From Desulfosporosinus lacus DSM 15449 (GTDB taxonomy: Bacteria > Bacillota > Desulfitobacteriia > Desulfitobacteriales > Desulfitobacteriaceae), in contig NZ_FQXJ01000028.1 in assembly GCF_900129935.1 (NCBI RefSeq), positions 1-49,682 of the forward strand: DNA of 49,682 nucleotides. Direction: 5' to 3'. The notes beneath the pieces are model-generated. The model searched no databases. It was not told the DNA's origin and saw nothing but the letters and a program-made list of their open reading frames with translations. Below, piece by piece: positions 24,788 through 33,286 of this stretch. Numbering within the stretch: the first letter of the stretch is position 1; each line of letters begins with the position of its first letter. The position numbers and the translations under genes are program-made.

Positions 24788-25789
24788 TTAAAAGTGATTT
24801 AACTGGTCCATACTTGGGATTAACATCTTATACATTTCCGTTGAGATACTCGTTTCCCAATATCCAGTCAGCTTAGCAACGCCGACCAAAGCGATCCATA
24901 AAGCAACTACTCCCAAAGCCAACATCCTTGGTGACAAAGGGAACGCAGTCTTAGGAAGGTCAAATCTTAAAGTGTTGCTTACTGGACACTGCTCCACACA
25001 ATCTAAACACCCTGTACACTCCGGTGACCTAACGGTTAGTGCTTTATCAACTTTAATTCGGTTCGGACAAGAGATCGAACATCTTTCACAGGATATACAT
25101 GAGAGGGGCTCTCTTCGTATCTTCCAAGGGCTTAACATGCCCAATAAACCTAACAACGCTCCATAGGGACAGAGATACCGGCACCAGAAATGCTCAATAA
25201 GGATGGAAAGCAGCATCAAGCCGATGACAACGCTGAATCCTACCCAAGTCATATTCCTAAAAAAGTCTAACATCTTAATATCCGCGACCATGTTATAGGG
25301 AGTTTGTAAAAACATGTAGGTTGAAGCTCCATCCATGAGCACAAAAATAAAAAGGACAAAAAAAGCAAGAATTATATACTTTAGAGAGCGCAAAGGATAA
25401 TCGAGCCAGTTTGGCAGGATAAAATTCCTCTTGAACATCTTTTTACCCAATAAAGCTAAACCCTCAGATAATGTGCCAAAAGGACAAATCCAAGAACAAA
25501 ATGCCCTCTTCCATAATAGAGATACGATCATGGCAGCCAAAAATATCACAAGTCCAGCCGGGTGGATCCGGTCAAATATACCATTAGCGAGCCATGATTT
25601 TAAAGCAACTAAAGCACTGATCGGAAGAAATGCCTCCACTCCCGCCGGTCTTGCAATGAACTGCATGGTGTCTGGATTAGTAATGCTGTGAACAAAACGG
25701 ATAAATTGAATCCCTATTAAGACAACAATAATGGTGAATAGTAATTGAATGAGTCTGCGCCAAGTGTAAATGTTTTTATGCTTCGACAT
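24788..25789 (-). CDS. NapH/YccM-like membrane 4Fe-4S protein
   Basis: 333 residues with about five or six membrane spans. Two CX3CP motifs, FCSWICPFG and WCRYLCPYG, mark NapH/RdxA/YccM-type proteins. Two ferredoxin-type clusters follow on the cytoplasmic side: CISCERCSISCP and CTGCLDCVEQCP. Such proteins pass electrons between the quinone pool and soluble partners. AAGGAG precedes the ATG. The stop is a TAA directly followed, in frame, by 21 sense codons (GYNPFVKYAPENIKYLEDKW and Q) and then TGA, so the C-terminus may have been shortened by a nonsense change. Redox partners are probably the nearby HdrD-like protein and ferredoxin. Confidence 0.88.
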   Translation of the reverse strand: MSKHKNIYTWRRLIQLLFTIIVVLIGIQFIRFVHSITNPDTMQFIARPAGVEAFLPISALVALKSWLANGIFDRIHPAGLVIFLAAMIVSLLWKRAFCSWICPFGTLSEGLALLGKKMFKRNFILPNWLDYPLRSLKYIILAFFVLFIFVLMDGASTYMFLQTPYNMVADIKMLDFFRNMTWVGFSVVIGLMLLSILIEHFWCRYLCPYGALLGLLGMLSPWKIRREPLSCISCERCSISCPNRIKVDKALTVRSPECTGCLDCVEQCPVSNTLRFDLPKTAFPLSPRMLALGVVALWIALVGVAKLTGYWETSISTEMYKMLIPSMDQLNHF

Positions 25790-25871
25790 AAGTTCTCCTT
25801 TGTGCTAATTATTTCTCGTTAATTATATAGTTTTATGATGAATAATGTGTGATACAGTTCACAGTAAACTT

Positions 25872-25916
25872 AAAAAAAGGAAACCATCTTGGATTTCTAC
25901 GGATGGTTTCCTTTTT
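25872..25916. terminator. Bidirectional hairpin terminator
   Basis: GGAAACCATC pairs with GATGGTTTCC over a 13-base loop, with seven A before and five T after, so it can act on either strand. It stands between the HdrD-like operon and the NapH-like gene. Confidence 0.85.
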
Positions 25917-26053
25917 AGTAAAAGTCTAAGCCAAAGGCTCCGAAATCCACTACATCTGGTGTCTTGGTCCTCCTGGAAAACTTCAACCTTCAACTAACCT
26001 TTAGATGTCAAGACTGACCTAAACAATATGTTAGCAGGAAAACAAGAAAATAT

Positions 26054-26101
26054 AAAGCAAAAAGCACAAGCAAGAATTTCTTGGCCTGTGCTTTTTGCTT
26101 T
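26054..26101 (-). terminator. Terminator of the ferredoxin-HdrD-like operon
   Basis: A 15-bp stem, AAAGCAAAAAGCACA with its complement, carries an inner GCAAGAA/TTCTTG stem. It lies about 45 bases beyond the HdrD-like stop. Confidence 0.75.
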
Positions 26102-26147
26102 AATTCCCCTAAACTAAGGCAATTACTACTGACGAAATCTTAATAAT

Positions 26148-27377
26148 TTAATGAAAAAATTGCTTCTCCTCATCTACTAAACCCAATGCAATTTCTATTA
26201 AGGCAGTGAGATGCATCATTTTCATACCCAGTTTGTAATGCTTATTCATATCAACAAACTGGTCCATACAGTTATGGCAAGGGATACATCCAATTGTCGC
26301 GCCTGTAGCCACTAATTGATCAACTTTAGGTTTGGCTTTTACCATACGCATTGCTTTAGTTTCAGCTACGGCACCCGCTCCTCCGCCAGCTCCACAACAA
26401 AGGTTATACTCCCTGTTAGGAAACATTTCGCGAAAATCCATTACAGTATTACTCAACACATAGCGCTGTGGTTCAACAACCCCCTCTTTACGAACCGTAT
26501 TACAGGGATCATGTAGAGTTACTGGGATTGTATTTCTGGTCTTATCTAGTACTAATATACCGTCTTTAATCCAATCGGCATACAACTCCATTATATGGCG
26601 AACAGGGAACTGTTTCCCTTTCCAGTAATCACGCGCAAACACTCTGGTCGATCGGAAAGCATGGCCGCATTCTGTGACAATAATTTCCTTAGAGTTTAGC
26701 CTCTCAGCTTCTTCAAACATCGGGCGTGAAATTTGATCGAATTCATCGTTTTTACCCGTGAACAAACAAATATTAGTAGCATCCCAGCGTTTAGAGCTGA
26801 TCGTAAAGTTTGCTTTGGCAGCGTGAAATACATTTAATATACTTTGCAGATCAGCTGGATAATGTTTAATCTCCCGAGCATTGAATCCAAAGAAGAAATC
26901 TGCATTAGGAACATCTAAAGGAATCTTATAAGTCGGATCTTTCAGCTCTTCCTGCATCATTTCTTCAATCCATTCTAATGTCTCATCATAATCAATTTGT
27001 TCAACACCCATCTGGTTACCTGTCCGTATATGATCATCAGCAATAACTTGCAGATAACCCGGCGCCTTTGCCACTTTTCCTCGAAAGGCTCTCGTGAGTG
27101 CGTTGATATTCACTCCCATTGGGCATTCCACGGTACATCGATTACACATTGTACAATTCCAAATAAAGGGATCATTTTCCGCTTCTTCTCGCATACCAAG
27201 GACTACTTTGCGTATGAATTTACGAGGGTCCTGATCCTTATGCAGATCGCTATAAACACAGCCAGCTGTACACATACCACAAGTAAGGCAATTAGAAAAA
27301 TCATAGCCATTCAATAATTCTGCCACTTCATCACGTAAGGTCGGATCTAAACTTTTAACTCTTATTGGTTCTCCCAA
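26148..27377 (-). CDS. HdrD/DsrK-like iron-sulfur oxidoreductase
   Basis: 409 residues. Two N-terminal 4Fe-4S motifs, CLTCGMCTAGC and CTMCNRCTVECP, are followed by two cysteine-rich CCG-type domains. The second is clear: LHDPCNTVRKEG, NLCCGAGGGAGA and CIPCHNC. The first is degenerate (VTECGHAF). Related proteins (HdrD, DsrK, TmcB, HmcF, GlpC) reduce disulfides or carry electrons from membrane complexes. The start is a TTG with GGAGGTG upstream. It lies 72 bases after the ferredoxin gene and is probably co-transcribed with it. The true acceptor is unknown. Confidence 0.88.
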   Translation of the reverse strand: MGEPIRVKSLDPTLRDEVAELLNGYDFSNCLTCGMCTAGCVYSDLHKDQDPRKFIRKVVLGMREEAENDPFIWNCTMCNRCTVECPMGVNINALTRAFRGKVAKAPGYLQVIADDHIRTGNQMGVEQIDYDETLEWIEEMMQEELKDPTYKIPLDVPNADFFFGFNAREIKHYPADLQSILNVFHAAKANFTISSKRWDATNICLFTGKNDEFDQISRPMFEEAERLNSKEIIVTECGHAFRSTRVFARDYWKGKQFPVRHIMELYADWIKDGILVLDKTRNTIPVTLHDPCNTVRKEGVVEPQRYVLSNTVMDFREMFPNREYNLCCGAGGGAGAVAETKAMRMVKAKPKVDQLVATGATIGCIPCHNCMDQFVDMNKHYKLGMKMMHLTALIEIALGLVDEEKQFFH

Positions 27378-27449
27378 CTAATGTTCACCTCCGATTGACT
27401 TTGGTCAAAGTCCCAAATTCAGCTCTTTGAAACCTTGCTCAATACTTAA

Positions 27450-27638
27450 TTATTCAATAGCAATACAATGTGCCGGGCAACCCTCGGCAGCTTCTTTAGC
27501 GGCTGCCTCACACTCACTAGGGACTGGGTTTGTATAAGCTACTGCTAACCCGTCGGCCCCCATCTTAAAAACCTCAGGACAGAATTCAGGGCATGATTCA
27601 CACCCGATGCATTCATCTTGGTTTACTACAGCAATCAT
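27450..27638 (-). CDS. Ferredoxin [4Fe-4S], monocluster
   Basis: 62 residues. CIGCESCPEFCP supplies three Cys and CPAHC near the end the fourth, the pattern of single-cluster ferredoxins of the Desulfovibrio/Thermotoga type. It is acidic, as electron carriers usually are. GAGGAGGAG lies upstream of the ATG. It is first in the pair with the HdrD-like gene, for which it may be the electron donor or acceptor. Confidence 0.93.
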   Translation of the reverse strand: MIAVVNQDECIGCESCPEFCPEVFKMGADGLAVAYTNPVPSECEAAAKEAAEGCPAHCIAIE

Positions 27639-27682
27639 AATGTCTCCTCCTCAATTATTTTGTTAAATAAGGCGAACACAAT

Positions 27683-27698
27683 TTTTAGAATTCTAAAA
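27683..27698. repeat. 16-bp perfect palindrome upstream of the ferredoxin gene
   Basis: TTTTAGAATTCTAAAA is a perfect palindrome 45 bases upstream of the ferredoxin ATG and is a candidate regulator site for the ferredoxin-HdrD-like operon. Confidence 0.45.
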
Positions 27699-27728
27699 GA
27701 CTTATGTGATAATTTTCTCTAATCATTA

Positions 27729-27905
27729 TTAAAATGTTGAAAAATTCGTTGGATTTTCATTTGGTCGGCAACTCTTACTGCACAACCCTTCTAAGTCGAT
27801 GAGTTGTATCGTTTCATACTCATCGGACATCAGAGTACAATTGTCTTGACAAAAGTAAAAGGAGCGTCCTTCTTTCACCTTTGCTTTCCTTTTAACCCGT
27901 TCCAT
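27729..27905 (-). CDS. Small Cys-rich protein (58 aa), unrecognised
   Basis: A 58-residue frame from ATG 27905: basic N-terminus MERVKRKAKVKEGRSFYF, then CQDNC and CSKSC, two C-X3-C pairs about 20 residues apart joined by an acidic segment. The pattern suggests a small metal-binding or redox-active domain; I recognise no family. A consensus promoter and symmetric operator (27938-27992) precede it. The strong AAGGAGG site fits an ATG 13 bases earlier (27918) that opens only an 8-codon peptide overlapping this gene, so translation may be coupled, or the start may be misread. It lies upstream of the ferredoxin-HdrD-like pair in the same direction. Confidence 0.6.
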   Translation of the reverse strand: MERVKRKAKVKEGRSFYFCQDNCTLMSDEYETIQLIDLEGLCSKSCRPNENPTNFSTF

Positions 27906-27918
27906 CTCTACCTGACAT
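27892..27918 (-). other. Possible 8-codon leader peptide MSGRDGTG
   Basis: ATG at 27918 is placed ideally (7-8 bases) after AAGGAGG and ends at TAA 27892-27894 inside the Cys-rich gene, in another frame. Ribosomes ending here could restart at ATG 27905, 13 bases downstream of the first ATG. It may be a coupling device or an artefact. Confidence 0.35.
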
Positions 27919-27937
27919 ATATTTACCTCCTTGTGGT

Positions 27938-27992
27938 TATTGACATATGCCCTTTATGATTAATTATACTCCGTATTGAACATATGTCAATA
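27938..27992 (-). promoter_or_regulatory. Promoter flanked by a 12-bp inverted repeat
   Basis: On the minus strand TTGACA (27985-27990), 16 bases, TATAAT (27963-27968). The 12-base arms TATTGACATATG (27938-27949) and CATATGTCAATA (27981-27992) bracket the promoter: one covers the -35, the other the start of the transcript. This is a strong sign of tight repression, or of a regulator binding both sides. Confidence 0.75.
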
Positions 27993-28044
27993 ATTGCTAT
28001 GACATAATTTCCTTCCGTGGTCGAGGAAAAAACAAGAGAAATAA

Positions 28045-28080
28045 AAGTTCCAGACTGTCTTAAAAAACAATCTGGAACTT
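28045..28080 (-). terminator. Terminator of selO
   Basis: AAGTTCCAGA pairs with TCTGGAACTT, with a short inner stem. The minus strand continues TTTTATTTC. It is 60 bases beyond the stop. Confidence 0.8.
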
Positions 28081-28140
28081 CAGATGCTTAGTGATTAACT
28101 TCGAATGACTTAAGAAAGAATCGTCCTTAATACTTCTATA

Positions 28141-29616
28141 TCAGGTACCGCAAAAAGTTCGGTAAGGTTGGCTTGATAGCTCTGGCAATGTACAATAATC
28201 AGCCTGTTCGGGGGAGTGTGCGTAGGGGTTTGAAAGAACATCAAGAAGTTGTTCCATTACGCTGTAGTCTTCTTGTTTCACCGCGGCTTCCAGTGCAGCT
28301 TCTACTTGGTGGTTGCGAGGGATCAGTGCAGGATTGGCGTTCCGCATCAACTGATACGAAGAGATTTTCGATTCCTGTTGCCTGCCAAGTCTGGCCTGCC
28401 ACTGCTCACGCCACTGACCAAATTCTGGGGTGCCAGACAGAACCGAATCCTCCAGTCTGTCGAAAGTTAACGCGCGAAAAGTATTAGTATAGTCCGCACG
28501 ATACTTCTGCATCATCTTGAGCAGACCTTCAATAAGGGATTCATCCTCGATCTCTTCGTTAAATATACCCAGTTTGGCTCTCATTCCTGCGAGCCAATTA
28601 CGGTGATACAAGTCAGTAAAGTCCGAAATCGCATCCTGGGCCAGTTTAATAGCTTCTTCTTGATTGTCATGCACCAGCGGCAATAGGGTTTCAGCAAATC
28701 GGGCGAGATTCCATGCGGCAATATTCGGCTGATTGCCATAGGCATAGCGGCCTTGAACGTCAATTGAACTGAATACTGTTGCCGGGTAATAGGTATCCAT
28801 GAAGGCACAGGGACCATAATCAATGGTTTCTCCGCTAAGGGTCATGTTGTCGGTATTCATCACCCCGTGAATGAAGCCAACGAGTTGCCATTTGGCAATC
28901 AATTCGGCCTGACGCTTGATCACTTCCTGAAGCAACAAAAGATAGCGGTTCGGGGCATCAGCAACGTCAGGATAATGTCGTTGCAATGTGTAATCAGCTA
29001 AAACCCTGAGATCCTCGACCGCGCCCCATTCTGAAACGTATTGAAAGGTGCCGACTCGCAGATGACTGGCTGCTACGCGGGTTAAAATTGCACCCGGCAG
29101 CTTGGTTTCGCGGATTACTGACTCTCCGGTTGTCACCACCGCAAGGCTGCGGGTGGTAGGAATACCAAGAGCATGCATTGCTTCGCTGATGATATATTCG
29201 CGCAGCATCGGTCCAAGCGCTGCTCTGCCATCCCCCCGACGGGAATATGGAGTTGGACCTGAACCCTTAAGCTGAATATCAACTCGCTCCCCTTTGGGAG
29301 TGATCTGTTCGCCAAGCAACAGTGCACGGCCGTCCCCTAACAAGGCAAAATGCCCGAATTGATGTCCCGCGTAAGCTTGAGCAAGAGGGGAAGCGCCTTC
29401 AGGAATTCGGTTGCCAGCAAACACTGCAACGCCATCTATGCTTTTCAACGCTTGGAAGTCCAACCCCAGGGATGTTGCCAACGGATAATTGAGAATAATC
29501 AACTTGGGGGAGCGAACAGGGATTGGGTTGAGGCTGGTGAAAAATGACTTTGGCAGACGTGCATAACTGTTGTCTAAGTTCCATCCAGTTTCTATTATCG
29601 CTTTTTCCCTTGTCAT
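28141..29616 (-). CDS. selO: Protein adenylyltransferase SelO (YdiU/UPF0061)
   Basis: 491 residues, full length for SelO, a pseudokinase-fold enzyme that transfers AMP from ATP to protein Ser, Thr or Tyr. The conserved stretch [20 protein letters not shown] and the metal-site region [17 protein letters not shown] are visible. The protein ends in YRTFCGT, with Cys where some homologues carry selenocysteine. GAAGGAG lies before the ATG. It is a single gene with its own terminator. In characterised bacteria SelO answers oxidative stress; here its targets are unknown. Confidence 0.93.
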   Translation of the reverse strand: MTREKAIIETGWNLDNSYARLPKSFFTSLNPIPVRSPKLIILNYPLATSLGLDFQALKSIDGVAVFAGNRIPEGASPLAQAYAGHQFGHFALLGDGRALLLGEQITPKGERVDIQLKGSGPTPYSRRGDGRAALGPMLREYIISEAMHALGIPTTRSLAVVTTGESVIRETKLPGAILTRVAASHLRVGTFQYVSEWGAVEDLRVLADYTLQRHYPDVADAPNRYLLLLQEVIKRQAELIAKWQLVGFIHGVMNTDNMTLSGETIDYGPCAFMDTYYPATVFSSIDVQGRYAYGNQPNIAAWNLARFAETLLPLVHDNQEEAIKLAQDAISDFTDLYHRNWLAGMRAKLGIFNEEIEDESLIEGLLKMMQKYRADYTNTFRALTFDRLEDSVLSGTPEFGQWREQWQARLGRQQESKISSYQLMRNANPALIPRNHQVEAALEAAVKQEDYSVMEQLLDVLSNPYAHSPEQADYCTLPELSSQPYRTFCGT

Positions 29617-29971
29617 CGCATCTCCTTCTCTTTTTTCTTATTGTATCCTAGTTGTTTCTTTTACATAGTAAAAAATGCCCTAGGGATTCTATGATGCTTT
29701 TGTTCTACATTCGATTCCAACACAAGGCAACCTTTTTTTAGTGTCTGCTTATGCTAATATATTATACCCTTCCATCAAACGGGCTTTTATCCGTTGCGAA
29801 CGGCTTTAATGGATCTGGTGTTTTTCAGCATCAAGCATTTACTCTCTTCATTTCAATCTGGCTCCTTCCGTATAACGAGAAAAACTGTTTTTGGCACTAA
29901 TAAGATTTTGTAAGCAAAAAGCCCAGTGTTATTACTGGACTTAATTGTGTCAATTATTGATTTATAAATTT
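29617..29971. other. Gene-free stretch between selO and the chemoreceptor gene
   Basis: 355 bases. It contains the terminator at 29919-29942 and a small CCGTTGCGAACGG hairpin at 29791-29803. A TATAAT on the minus strand near 29760 may belong to the selO promoter but lacks a good -35. No gene seen. Confidence 0.55.
29919..29942 (-). terminator. Terminator of the chemoreceptor gene
   Basis: AAGTCCAGT-AATAAC-ACTGGGCTT (one G-T wobble) followed by TTTG on the minus strand, 30 bases after the stop. Confidence 0.8.
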
Positions 29972-31045
29972 CTAGAACATAGTTGTTAGCTTTTCTCCTA
30001 CCACCCTAAGGTTATCCAATTTCTGAGACAACACTTGGGTTGATTTCGCCTGCTCCTGGGTTATCACATTACTCTGCTCAACATTTTTCTGCACGTGAAT
30101 GACCGACTCTCGAAACCTTTTAAGCATATCATCAATATTTCTCGCTGACCGGTTGCTCTCCTCAGCCAGCTTGCGTACTTCCTCAGCCACGACTGAAAAT
30201 CCTCGTCCATGTTCGCCTACACGAGCAGCCTCAATAGCGGCGTTGAGTCCCAATAAGTTGGTCTGCTGAGCCACTCGCCGGATAACGTCTAATATCTCGG
30301 AGATGCCATTCACTTCCTGAGTGGTTATCCGGGCAATATCGGACGATTCCTGGCTTGAAGCGGCAAGTTCTTCTGAGGATGCAGCTAGTTCCTCTACGAA
30401 AGAAGCCGACTCTTCTAGTTCTGTATAGAGTTCAGATAACACCTGCTCGTAACGGCTTGTTTTCTCCCGTTCCCTTTCACGCTCTCGTTCCTGTGCTTGG
30501 GCTATTTTCAACGCCTCGTTTATAGCCCGTTTCACTGCTAACAATCCCGACTCCAGAAGGTCCACAATGTAACTCTGCTGCTCCTTGGCAGCCGTGTACC
30601 CCCCTTTATCTCCCGTGATGGCATTAACCCCTATCTGACTCAACTGTTCTAGTATCTTTGGTATGTCTTCAAGCGTGTCCCATGGCCTCACATGTATCGT
30701 CACATCGCCTACAACAAAGTCCGAATTGCCCATTTCCAGAAATCCCCTATGAGCCACCACACCCACTTTAACAGCTCCACCTGCTATCAGCCGTTGCACT
30801 GCTTCAAGCATCTCACTGATAGTCATAGTAAGCCCCACAACTGGCTTGTCAGTATTTTTCCTTAACAAGTCAACCATAAGACCCCTACTGATCATGACAT
30901 CCATCTGTGAATTAGCTCTGAGCACCTCTAGTCCTTTATCAAAACTTACAACTTCAATAGGAAAAGACAAATTGAGCTCACTCATCGCCTGCTTGGCTAC
31001 CTGCGCCATATCCGGTGTCAATGCTGCGAAAAAGATTGATTCCAT
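29972..31045 (-). CDS. Soluble chemoreceptor: PrpR_N-type sensor + MCP signalling domain
   Basis: 357 residues with no membrane span. Residues 1-185 resemble the PrpR_N sensor (propionate-activator N-terminal domain): [31 protein letters not shown] and [17 protein letters not shown] charged linker of repeated ER pairs follows. The C-terminal half is an MCP signalling hairpin whose tip is [24 protein letters not shown], with [17 protein letters not shown] after it. It probably binds a cytoplasmic metabolite and signals to CheA/CheW, or acts in another MCP-linked pathway. GAGGTGG precedes the ATG. The hairpin seems short on the C-terminal side, so its packing class is uncertain. Confidence 0.88.
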   Translation of the reverse strand: MESIFFAALTPDMAQVAKQAMSELNLSFPIEVVSFDKGLEVLRANSQMDVMISRGLMVDLLRKNTDKPVVGLTMTISEMLEAVQRLIAGGAVKVGVVAHRGFLEMGNSDFVVGDVTIHVRPWDTLEDIPKILEQLSQIGVNAITGDKGGYTAAKEQQSYIVDLLESGLLAVKRAINEALKIAQAQEREREREREKTSRYEQVLSELYTELEESASFVEELAASSEELAASSQESSDIARITTQEVNGISEILDVIRRVAQQTNLLGLNAAIEAARVGEHGRGFSVVAEEVRKLAEESNRSARNIDDMLKRFRESVIHVQKNVEQSNVITQEQAKSTQVLSQKLDNLRVVGEKLTTMF

Positions 31046-31383
31046 TATTTAATACCACCTCAATATTTCCTGGTTTTCTCGCTATTACTTAAATTTTTAA
31101 ATATGCCGTTACCGAGCCAATAAATATTGCCATTTCTCTGTAAATTTCTATTATTCTACTTCTATCTACAAATATCCTGCATTAAAATTGCTAAGTTCTC
31201 CTAAAAAACGATAAAAAATCTTGCACTTACTTCTCAAGGTATATTTGTCCGGAAATTTATATTACAAGGTTTGCGGCTTAGTATAAGCTTTTATACTATT
31301 AACAGATTCAACATTTAGCTCTTTTATCCTTCCATAAGAGGAGAAACGATTCAGATTAGTGAAACAAGTTTGCGTGTTAACTC
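31046..31383. other. Gene-free stretch between the chemoreceptor and bioA
   Basis: 338 AT-rich bases without a gene. At 31279-31298 TAGTATAA and TTATACTA form an inverted repeat around GCTT, the only hairpin near the end of the bio operon. It has no T-run and is a weak terminator at best. Confidence 0.5.
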
Positions 31384-32571
31384 TCAATAAAATGCGCTGG
31401 TGTGGGATCGTTGTCTCAAGCATAAATCATCGCCTAGTACTTCTTTAATTGACTCTGCACAAATAGTTACTGCTCTATCTATTTCTTCTTCATTGATAAT
31501 CAATGGCGGATTAAAATACAACACATTTCCGAGTGGTCTTAAGATGAGACCTTTCTCTAAAGCTTTCTTGTAAATCTGATAACCTATTCTAAGTTTAGAA
31601 TCATAGGCTTCCTTAGTCTTCTTATCGATTACCAATTCCATAGCATTCACTAAGCCGATATGTCTAATTTCGCCTATATGCGGATGATCTAATAATGCTT
31701 CATTTAGTGCATTGTGAAGATATTCAGCTCTTACTACAGCTTTCTCTAATATCTGGTCTTCTTTAAATATTTTCTGAACAGCTAATGCTGCCGAACATCC
31801 GAGAGGATTTCCACTATAAGTATGGCTGTGCATGAATGCTTTTCCTTCATTATAATCTGCGTAAAATGCCTCATAAATCTTATCTGTCGTGATAGTAATA
31901 GCCATTGGCATATATCCGCCTGTCATTCCTTTTGAAATACACATTATGTCAGGGCTTACCCCTGCATGATCAAAGGCAAACATTTTTCCTGTTCTACCAA
32001 ACCCTGTTGCGATTTCATCCGCAATTAAAATTACATTATACATATCACATAATACACGAAGTTTCTTTAAATAGATTGCAGGGTAGATTCTCATACCTAC
32101 GCTTCCTACCGATAGCGCTCCTACGGTTTCTCCATGATACCCTTCCGTTAGACACATAAATTTGGTTTTCTTTTCATGTCCTGTCTGATGCTGATATTGA
32201 AAACTCATCTTTAACGCGCATTCTACAGTTGCTGAACCATTATCCGAAAAGTTAAATTTACTAAGTCCTTTAGGGATAATCTTAATTAACTGTTCGCAAA
32301 GAGTAATTGCCGGCTCATGAGAAAAGTTTGCAAAGATAACGTGCTCTAACTTATCCAATTGCAACTTTATAGATTCATTAATCTTTGGATTACAATGTCC
32401 TAGAAGATTGCACCACCAGGAACTTATGATATCGATGTACCCTTTACCTTCATGATCGTATAAATATACTCCTTTTCCGTAGTCAATAATAATTGGCTTG
32501 AGTTCTTCATAATCCTTCATCTGTGAACAGGGATGCCAGATATACTTTAAATCCTTCTCTACTAAATTCAT
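31384..32571 (-). CDS. bioA: Adenosylmethionine-8-amino-7-oxononanoate aminotransferase, internally deleted
   Basis: BioA makes 7,8-diaminopelargonate from 8-amino-7-oxononanoate using SAM and PLP. The start (YIWHPCSQM, SSWWCNLLGH), the GYHGETVGALSVG motif, the PLP region IADEIATGFGRTG and the PLP Lys in ISKGMTGGY are present. Residue 155-160, SVGSVG, runs straight into MRIYPAIYLKK, whereas BioA proteins normally have about 58 residues between them, including the EPxxQGAGG strand. The length of 395 instead of about 450 agrees. The frame stays open. The product probably cannot fold normally, unless this is an assembly error. It is last in the operon, 34 bases after bioD. Confidence 0.88.
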   Translation of the reverse strand: MNLVEKDLKYIWHPCSQMKDYEELKPIIIDYGKGVYLYDHEGKGYIDIISSWWCNLLGHCNPKINESIKLQLDKLEHVIFANFSHEPAITLCEQLIKIIPKGLSKFNFSDNGSATVECALKMSFQYQHQTGHEKKTKFMCLTEGYHGETVGALSVGSVGMRIYPAIYLKKLRVLCDMYNVILIADEIATGFGRTGKMFAFDHAGVSPDIMCISKGMTGGYMPMAITITTDKIYEAFYADYNEGKAFMHSHTYSGNPLGCSAALAVQKIFKEDQILEKAVVRAEYLHNALNEALLDHPHIGEIRHIGLVNAMELVIDKKTKEAYDSKLRIGYQIYKKALEKGLILRPLGNVLYFNPPLIINEEEIDRAVTICAESIKEVLGDDLCLRQRSHTSAFY

Positions 32572-32605
32572 TTATATCCTTCTTTACTGTCTATTTTCAA
32601 AGTTT

Positions 32606-33286
32606 TTATTCGTATAATGCAACAAGTTTGTCTGTATCTATCTTAAGTTCGGTATCATTCTCTTTTACAAAAGCTATTACAGAAAGCCCTGTCATGATTT
32701 CTACCATCATTTTATTATCTTCTTCCATAACACTGCCTTCATGATAACGATTGAATATGATCCCTTTGATAGGTATGTTTTTCTGCCTCATATATTCAAC
32801 CGTTAAAACTGTTGCATTAATAGTCCCTAATCCTGCATCTGCAATAATCAAAGTACTTAAACCCAATTCCTTAATAATATCCTCTAACATAATCTTGGTA
32901 TCATCATAACGAATAGGACAGACGATTCCTCCGCTGCCTTCCACGGTAAGATAGTCATAGTTGGTTGCTGCTTTCTTATATGCGGCCTTAACAATATCCA
33001 TTTCCACAGGATTGCCTTCTATTATGGCAGCCAAATGTGGAGAAAACGGATTTTTATAAACGTATGTCACAAGATTTTCCATCGTTTCTCCAATAGCTGC
33101 TACCCGATTAACAGAGTCTGCATCTCCCGGAATTAAGCCGTGTTCTGTCACTTCTGCCCCGCTTAATGCAACTTTATAGTATCCTGCATTGTGTCCTGCT
33201 TCACGTAACTTTTTCACCATTAATCCAGTAACAAACGTTTTTCCAACATTTGTTCCCGTTGCTGTAATAAAAATCCCCTTACTCAT
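32606..33286 (-). CDS. bioD: Dethiobiotin synthetase
   Basis: 226 residues, normal length. It closes the ureido ring of dethiobiotin from diaminopelargonate, CO2 and ATP. The P-loop FITATGTNVGKTFVTG and the conserved EGSGGIVCPI (substrate and metal region) are visible. The start overlaps the end of bioB by 8 bases, indicating coupled translation. Third gene of bioF-bioB-bioD-bioA. Confidence 0.95.
   Translation of the reverse strand: MSKGIFITATGTNVGKTFVTGLMVKKLREAGHNAGYYKVALSGAEVTEHGLIPGDADSVNRVAAIGETMENLVTYVYKNPFSPHLAAIIEGNPVEMDIVKAAYKKAATNYDYLTVEGSGGIVCPIRYDDTKIMLEDIIKELGLSTLIIADAGLGTINATVLTVEYMRQKNIPIKGIIFNRYHEGSVMEEDNKMMVEIMTGLSVIAFVKENDTELKIDTDKLVALYE

Noticed and set aside
24788-24790. 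Selenocysteine or pyrrolysine recoding at the NapH-like stop
   Set aside because: The codon is TAA; known recoding uses TGA or TAG.
27661-27682. Rex operator upstream of the ferredoxin gene
   Set aside because: TTGTTAAAT and GAACACAA flank it but with the wrong spacing and symmetry for a Rex site.
28141-28200. Selenocysteine in SelO
   Set aside because: The C-terminal motif reads TFCGT with a normal Cys codon and no TGA.
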